The position numbers and the translations under genes were made by a program. A stretch of DNA of 10,000 bases, taken from positions 2,792,501 to 2,802,500 of the forward strand of contig WPIO01000034.1 in NCBI GenBank assembly GCA_009760855.2, read 5' to 3'. The notes beneath the pieces were generated by a model, which was not told where the DNA came from, did no database searches, and saw only the letters and a list, made by a program, of their open reading frames with translations. The DNA is from Cristatella mucedo (taxonomy: Eukaryota; Bryozoa; Phylactolaemata; Cristatellidae). Positions 5,250-10,000 of the stretch are shown here, piece after piece (the stretch's first letter is position 1; every line of letters starts with the position of its first letter).

Positions 5250-7251
5250 TGTGCGCCCCCGCCCAGACGGCCTATGGTTTACCACAGACATTAAACTAGC
5301 CAAGTCTACCAAACGAAAGCTTGAAAAGGCATACAAAAGATCCGGACTAACTGTCCATCGACAGGCATATGAAGACTACTGTAGGTCGTACCAATCGATC
5401 CTAGCAAAGGCTAAGTCTAGCTTCTATAGAAACATTGTTGAATCACAGATGCACAATCCAAAAATGCTGATGTCGACAATAAACCATCTCCTCAACCGTT
5501 CCCAGGTTAGCTCCTTACCTGATGATCCTTGTGATGATCTAGCCGATCGCTTCTCTCGATTCTTTGTGCAGAAGATAGACAAAATCAGGGAATCCATCCC
5601 TGCGATGACAACCTTCCTACTAGAATGCTGTTCCTCGGTTCCTGGCTGCGCCTCAATGTCTGCATTTAAACAGGTCACCAGTGATGTAGTCCTAAAGCTC
5701 GTATCTCAATCAAAGAAGACAACAAGTCCACTGGACCCTATTCCCACTGTCCTGCTCCTACGTTGCATTGATCTGCTGCTGCCATGCATAACCAGCATCA
5801 TTAATATGTCATTAGCCTCAGGTCAGGTCCCAGCACCTTTCAAAAAAGCTGTAGTCAGGCCACTTCTCAAGAAAGCTACACTAGACCAAGAGAACTTAAG
5901 AAACTACCGCCCAGTTTCCCTTCTACCATTCCTATCAAAGACACTGGAACAGGTCGTGGCAGACCAGCTGAACTCGTATATCGAAACCTCACACCTTGCT
6001 AGTAAGTTCCAGTCTGGCTTTAGAGCTAATCACTCCACAGAGTCAGCATTGCTTCGGGTATACAACGACCTACTTAGGAATGCAGACATGGGTAGAGTGT
6101 CTCTTCTTGTTTTGCTCGATCTTTCGGCAGCTTTTGATACCATCGATCACAAAGTACTTCTAGAGTGCCTCTCATCTCGCCTGGGCATCACTGGCACTGC
6201 TCTGCAGTGGTTCAGGTCCTATCTCAGTGGGAGACTCCAGAGTGTTGACGTGAATGGACAAAGATCATCTGAAGTACCTCTAAAATATGGAGTACCTCAG
6301 GGCTCTGTGCTAGGTCCGGTCCTTTTCACCGTTTATACTCTCCCTCTCGCTGATGTGATTGCCAAGCACAATCTAGGCTTTCACTTCTATGCGGATGACA
6401 CTCAGTTGTACCTTTGCTTTGATCCCTCCCAGCCTTCGAGCACCTCAAATTCTCTCAACTCACTTGCTGCATGCATTGATGACATCCGATCATGGATGGC
6501 AGCAAATTTTCTAAAACTAAACGATGATAAAACTAACTTACTAGCTATGGGCAAACCTAGTGTTATTCAGAAATTGGAAAGGCTGACTTTCAAAATTGGC
6601 TCTGCAAGCATATCTCCAGTTGCATCAGCTCGAAATCTAGGTGTCATATTCCAAAGCGACCTCTCGTTAGACGACCACATCAGCTCCACAGTCAAATCAG
6701 CCTATTTTCAGCTTCATAACATTGCTAAAATTAGGGCTTGTTTAGATAAGGATACCACGTCCAAGTTGGTCCATGCATTCGTGACATCTCGTCTCGACTT
6801 CTGCAACTCACTGCTTACTGGCCTCCCAGCATGTGCGATCAGGCGATTGCAGCTGGTGCAAAACTCTGCAGCTAGGCTTGTCTGTCGTGAGCGTCGCAGT
6901 TGCCACATTACTCCACTTCTCGCCGACCTGCACTGGTTACCAGTCAAGCAACGGATTGACTTCAAGGTTTTGTCGCTCACTTTTAGGTCTCTTCATTCTA
7001 TGGCTCCAGCCTATCTTTCAGATATACTACCCCATCAGGCAAAGCATCGTACCACTCGCTTTTCGGAATCCAACAGTCTAGAAATACCTCGTACAAACCT
7101 TAAATCCTTTGGAGACCGTGCATTTAGCTCGTATGCTCCCACAGCCTGGAACTCCCTCCCGACCTGCATCAGAACATCCCCTGACCTGACCACATTTAAA
7201 AGAAACTTAAAAACATACCTATTTAGGACAGCATTTAGTGGGTCCTTGTGA
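5236..7251 (+). CDS. L2 LINE reverse transcriptase (ORF2, partial)
   Basis: This 671-residue uninterrupted frame encodes a non-LTR reverse transcriptase, which primes DNA synthesis at a nicked target. Motifs in order are: NYRPVSLLP (about residues 223-231), GFRANHSTESAL (261-272), LLDLSAAFDTIDH with the first catalytic Asp at 295 (293-305), YGVPQGSVLGP (351-361), FYADDTQLY with the YADD catalytic pair (384-392), LKLNDDKT (426-433), and LGVIFQSDLS (468-477). The L2-type tail follows from about residue 557. TGA is at 7249-7251. The frame opens with TTG, which is not a believable start: the natural protein would begin in the missing 5' part. An intact frame over 2 kb suggests recent activity of the family. 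Confidence 0.9.
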   Translation: MTKRTVRPRPDGLWFTTDIKLAKSTKRKLEKAYKRSGLTVHRQAYEDYCRSYQSILAKAKSSFYRNIVESQMHNPKMLMSTINHLLNRSQVSSLPDDPCDDLADRFSRFFVQKIDKIRESIPAMTTFLLECCSSVPGCASMSAFKQVTSDVVLKLVSQSKKTTSPLDPIPTVLLLRCIDLLLPCITSIINMSLASGQVPAPFKKAVVRPLLKKATLDQENLRNYRPVSLLPFLSKTLEQVVADQLNSYIETSHLASKFQSGFRANHSTESALLRVYNDLLRNADMGRVSLLVLLDLSAAFDTIDHKVLLECLSSRLGITGTALQWFRSYLSGRLQSVDVNGQRSSEVPLKYGVPQGSVLGPVLFTVYTLPLADVIAKHNLGFHFYADDTQLYLCFDPSQPSSTSNSLNSLAACIDDIRSWMAANFLKLNDDKTNLLAMGKPSVIQKLERLTFKIGSASISPVASARNLGVIFQSDLSLDDHISSTVKSAYFQLHNIAKIRACLDKDTTSKLVHAFVTSRLDFCNSLLTGLPACAIRRLQLVQNSAARLVCRERRSCHITPLLADLHWLPVKQRIDFKVLSLTFRSLHSMAPAYLSDILPHQAKHRTTRFSESNSLEIPRTNLKSFGDRAFSSYAPTAWNSLPTCIRTSPDLTTFKRNLKTYLFRTAFSGSL

Positions 7252-7270
7252 TTCGTCCTCGATGTGCTTA

Positions 7271-7347
7271 TGCGTGCTGACACTGTTCATGCTGCCACTA
7301 ACCACATTTGCATGCTGACCCAGTGCATGTAACCCCTAACCATGTTA
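7271..7347 (+). repeat. Two imperfect ~39-bp repeats in the L2 3' UTR (copy 2)
   Basis: Same arrangement as at 4687-4766, with a few substitutions. Confidence 0.65.
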
Positions 7348-7416
7348 TTCATTTTGTTTGTTTTTCAAGCATGATTTTACTTACTATTCTATTGCGTATC
7401 ACTTTGCAGCAAATGT

Positions 7417-7456
7417 AAAGCGCCTAGAAAGAGATTGAGTTCTCTGAGGGCGCTTT
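7417..7456 (+). promoter_or_regulatory. L2 3'-terminal stem-loop (copy 2)
   Basis: AAAGCGCC (7417-7424) pairs with GGCGCTTT (7449-7456). Both copies keep the stems intact. The only change in the loop is A to G. Confidence 0.75.
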
Positions 7457-7487
7457 ATCAAGTGCAATATTATTATTATTATTATTA

Positions 7488-7585
7488 ACTATTGGCCACA
7501 GGCGAGGCATGTACATTGGTGTCAAGGCGCTACGCACGATTACAATAGCTGAAGCTGCAGGAGCGCACTACACTCGTCACCCAAA
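7488..7585. repeat. Dispersed repeat, copy 2, right part
   Basis: It aligns with 2111-2206 of copy 1 from ACTATTGGCCACAG to CACCCAAA. Homology to copy 1 ends at CACCCAAA in both places, which marks the repeat boundary. Confidence 0.65.
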
Positions 7586-7682
7586 TTTTAGTTAGATACT
7601 CTAAAGCAAGAAAGCGACCGAGAGAAAGCTCGTATCTCGAAACACTCGTACGTCGAAACACCCGTCAACTGAGGTACCGCTG
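7586..7682 (-). mobile_element. Right end of a pogo/Tigger-like element
   Basis: It ends GAGGTACCGCTG followed by TA (7683-7684), the exact inverted form of 1207-1218. The subterminal part has CTCGTATCTCGAAACACTCG and CGTACGTCGAAACAC, echoing motifs in the left end. See the left-end entry for the question of one or two elements. Confidence 0.55.
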
Positions 7683-7684
7683 TA

Positions 7685-8039
7685 TATACCACTCCAGCCA
7701 GAAACCGGAAAGCGACCTCACGGGGGGGGGGCGGGGTAAGGTCAAGGACTCTAGGATTGTGGGATACGTTTCCGTCGGTCCTTAAACGTCGTGCGGCTCC
7801 TTCACCCGTGCAGGCATGTGATACTCCACCCCCCCCACTTACAGGTGTATGTTAGCACGAGTTTGTTCGTATTGGACTGTTATCTTTCGATTCAGTCTTT
7901 CTGAGGGGATTGTCTAGCTTCCTTCGGTTTTAGATCTCATTGCTATATACACTCGCTAAGCCGGCCATGCTGCCGTCTTTACAGCCTCAAGCTCGTTTCT
8001 GTGGCTTAGAGAAACGTAGTATTTGTGCAGTTGCTCCTA
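7685..8039 (+). promoter_or_regulatory. Possible promoter/5' region of the Arg-Asp-rich gene
   Basis: There is no coding. ACCGGAA at 7704-7710 resembles an ETS-type site, a G10 run followed by CGGGG lies at 7722-7736, a C8 run near 7830, and TATATA at 7944-7949. The position upstream of a plus-strand exon fits a promoter, but each motif is short and could occur by chance. Confidence 0.25.
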
Positions 8040-8149
8040 ATTACTTGTAGTCAAGCTGCGCATTACTTTTAGTCAGGCTGTGCCTTACTTTTAGTCAGGC
8101 CTCGCATTACTTGTAGTCCGTCTGTACATTAATTGTAGTCAGTCGGCGA
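8040..8149 (+). repeat. Minisatellite, five 22-bp units
   Basis: Units start at 8040, 8062, 8084, 8106 and 8128 with no gap. The consensus is close to ATTACTTGTAGTCAGGCTGCGC. The TAGTC core is unchanged in all five, and the last unit is the most diverged. Each unit is exactly 22 bp. Confidence 0.92.
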
Positions 8150-8405
8150 TTTGATCGCCTGTGAATCTCTGATCGTGCCGCGGTGCTGTAACCTGTCCAC
8201 TTTTCCATGCTTTTTTCTGCCTGCTGCTGTTTTGCCCTATTTGCTACGTGGTGCAATATTTTATATTGTTCTTAAGGAATTTTGTCAATTTCTCTTTATG
8301 AGCCCGGAGTACCGTCGGAAAATATTGGCTTAATGGAACCAAAGCGGTTCAAAATGGTGCTCATGTTCTTAAAATGATATAATAATACTTTGCTATTTGC
8401 TGTAG
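8150..8405 (+). other. Probable intron or 5' untranslated stretch
   Basis: It holds only short hydrophobic open frames without motifs. An ATG at 8298 followed by a weak GT at 8309 would end in the phase needed by the next exon, but that phase agreement has a one-in-three chance and the donor is poor. Confidence 0.3.
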
Positions 8406-8605
8406 GTTGTTAGTACACGTTTCTTCGCAAATGTTACGTGATCGTGACCGCTGTCGAGACCGAGACAGGGAGGTCCAAAGAAATAGGGCTCGCGGCGATC
8501 GAGACCGGGATAGGGACCGGATATTGGACAGCGAACCCATGAGGTATGACTACGGCAGATCGAAGCTGCCTACAGTGAACTCAAGAGATTATGACCACGG
8601 TCCAG
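8406..8605 (+). CDS. Exon of an Arg-Asp (RD)-repeat protein
   Basis: A 200-bp exon follows acceptor TTTGCTGTAG (8396-8405) and ends at donor CAG|GTGAGT (8606). The frame, open from 8407, encodes LRDRDRCRDRDREVQRNRAR and a second DRDRDRDR block, then a Tyr/Asp-containing segment ending near DYDHGPG, and the last base begins a split codon. RD/RE dipeptide tracts are typical of nuclear RNA-processing factors, which use them for protein and RNA contacts. No folded domain is visible, so the family cannot be named. Translation may enter from an earlier exon or start at the ATG at 8431. Confidence 0.55.
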
Positions 8606-9663
8606 GTGAGTGGCCGTTTGCTGTCATCTGGAAGATTGAGCATTCAATTACACTACCCTGTGTCTTGAAGTTGAAAGGAAATGGCGGGTTTGTGGTTGCT
8701 GATTCGTTGATGACAAGCAGCTAGATCGATCAGGCCGTTTTCATACCGAGGAAATCAGTCAGTAGGTGAGTGTGGATGCTAAGGTGGAATCGCCCAAACT
8801 CAACCAAGTTAAACACCGCAGATGAGAGCTGTGTGGTGGCTGCGTTAGTATGTGACAATGATGCAGATTGTGTCCCTAAAGGTAGCTCCTCAGACAAAGC
8901 TATGCCAAGAGATTGATATGGCATAATTCAAACCTAGTTATTAGCCAAAATGTTGTGCCTTTGCTGACTGTAGCAACACTCAACACTAAGTTTCCCTAGC
9001 TGTAATGACCAATTCAGAAGTGTTCTCCATAAGGCACGTGCTGCATGTTGATGAATTCCTCACACAGCTTTGATTTTTCCATGGCCTTGTGTTTAAGCAA
9101 AGGTAAAATTACCCTTTAAACATGAATACAGCAATGATGAGAGCAGCAGTAATTGTAATGCCAAAACCCTTGTGCACTGACAATCGGTGACGTCCACAAA
9201 CAAAACTAGGAAAATCTTTTGAATCGGTGGTTGCCATTGTGATGAAGTCAAGCTTCTAGGCTTGAGAGAGAGACAGAGAGAGATGTGTAGTCAGTCCTCT
9301 GTACTAATTGTGTTTTGTGGACTGCCATTTGTCGGCTGCCAGAAGCAGTTGCCTTGGGTCCAGTGTAAGGTGTTCGAACATCACGAACCGTGTGGTTTTG
9401 AGTCCCTGATCAGGTAGCTCTTTATTTCCCACTGCCAGTAGGGATGGTAGTCGCTAAAATTATTCCTCTATACAAATGAGCTTCAAATTAGCCGACCATC
9501 ACATTTTGCTTTGATTTTAGCCATACTTTCACCTCATTTGAACTTGGTTCAGATGTGGCAGTATTTCGCATCGTTGTTCAGGTTCCAGTGGTCTTAAAAT
9601 TTGTTACAAATTACGAATACGAGCTCGATTGATTTTTATTTTTGATTTGTTAACCTTCATGAG
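8606..9663 (+). other. Probable intron, no other gene seen
   Basis: It is bounded by a strong donor at 8606 and a plausible acceptor at 9663, where a T-rich tract and TTAAC branch-like motif precede CATGAG. A second strong donor, TAG|GTGAGT, lies at 8766, downstream of an in-frame stop at 8722-8724. A short GA-rich tract lies at about 9264-9283. No transposon end was recognised. Confidence 0.4.
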
Positions 9664-9827
9664 GCATCAGGAAGCCAGAAATGATAAATTTGCTCGCTCA
9701 GCTTCGCCAATCGAAGGCATCCCACATGGGAGCATATATCCAACAATATCCGGCATATATATCCAACAATATCCGGAAATATATCCAGGCATCACACATG
9801 GGAGCATATAGTATCCTAGTGGCTTGA
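9664..9827 (+). CDS. Candidate downstream exon over a repeat cluster
   Basis: If spliced to the Arg-Asp exon (phase 1), this gives Gly from the split codon and then 53 residues beginning IRKPEMINLL, up to TGA at 9825-9827. The peptide ASHMGAY occurs twice because the DNA repeats. A second frame is also open through the same stretch (RHQEARNDKFARSASPIEG), so the frame choice depends wholly on the inferred splice. It may be a real last exon or a chance opening. Confidence 0.25.
9716..9810 (+). repeat. Nested short direct repeats
   Basis: A 23-bp unit, GGCATCNCACATGGGAGCA-type, occurs at 9716-9738 and 9788-9810 with one mismatch. Between them TATATCCAACAATATCCGG (19 bp) occurs at 9735-9753 and 9758-9776, identical and 23 bp apart. 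The outer pair brackets the inner pair. Confidence 0.88.
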
Positions 9828-10000
9828 GGTGAATGATGAGTCCCCACAGATAACTGCATTGTTTGTGTCAGCATTTTCTAACTAAATTGAAAAACGATCC
9901 ATTTTTAATTCATCGAAACATTTACTGCCTCTGAAGCAGTTTCAAGAACTTGCCATTTGGTTACTGCCTGTGGTTCGTCAATGGAATCGTCTTCAAAATG

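Larger units (their letters stand above)
4911..7487 (+). mobile_element. L2/CR1-type LINE, copy 2 (long, 5'-truncated)
   Basis: It encodes, in order, the end of an apurinic-type endonuclease (GPTHIKGHTLD and SDH motifs, about 4935-5040), a linker, a complete reverse transcriptase and a C-terminal domain, then a 3' UTR, stem-loop and (ATT)n tail. The 5' UTR, any ORF1 and most of the endonuclease are missing. AATGGCTTA just before it (4902-4910) and ACTATTGG just after it (7488) are contiguous in repeat copy 1 (2102-2118), which marks both ends to within a few bases. Confidence 0.88.

Noticed and set aside
7722-7736. A G-quadruplex at the G10-C-G4 run
   Set aside because: Only one interruption exists, so four separate G-runs of three with loops are not available without sharing bases. 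Left as a homopolymer run.
8151-8333. A 60-residue hydrophobic protein resembling a membrane segment
   Set aside because: T-rich DNA gives Phe/Leu by composition; there is no clear start and it lies in the probable intron or 5' region before the RD-rich exon.

Overview
This looks like nuclear DNA from an animal, probably an invertebrate. The window holds GT-AG introns, a G/I-type cyclin-like gene fragment, an Arg-Asp-rich exon, and remnants of at least four classes of eukaryotic transposable element: a tRNA-derived SINE, a hAT-like non-autonomous DNA element, pogo/Tigger-like terminal inverted repeats, and L2/CR1-type LINEs. No bacterial operon, CRISPR array or intact tRNA/rRNA gene was seen. 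Two of the inferred introns are very short (64 and 84 bp). The species cannot be named from the sequence alone.

Layout. 1-190 holds nothing recognisable. 190-399 is a minus-strand tRNA-derived SINE. 726-1132 is a hAT-like MITE. 1207-1218 is the left copy of a 12-bp terminal repeat whose inverted partner lies at 7671-7682; both are bordered by TA. About 1912-2206 is one copy of a moderately diverged repeat, perhaps an LTR. The second copy, in the same orientation, is split into 4156-4320 and 7488-7585 by two L2 LINE insertions. 2228-2336 is a nearly perfect 53-bp-arm palindrome. 2587-3859 carries four exons, all in consistent splice phase, of a G/I-type cyclin-like gene that lacks its 5' exons in this window. 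4321-4902 is a 5'-truncated L2 copy. 4911-7487 is a longer L2 copy that keeps the end of the endonuclease domain, a full reverse transcriptase with YADD, and the 3' end.

7685-8405 is a non-coding stretch with a G10/C8-bearing, promoter-like part and a 5 x 22-bp minisatellite. 8406-8605 is an exon encoding Arg-Asp dipeptide repeats, and 9664-9827 is a possible downstream exon built over a short repeat cluster.

How it fits together. Two host genes, both on the plus strand, appear to be represented by internal or 3' parts: the cyclin-like gene and the Arg-Asp-rich gene. Between them is a nested transposon pile-up whose relative order can be read: L2 copies inserted into an older repeat, next to or inside a TA-flanked Tigger-like pair of ends. 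All exon calls rest on reading frame, splice consensus and remembered family patterns, not on database searches.
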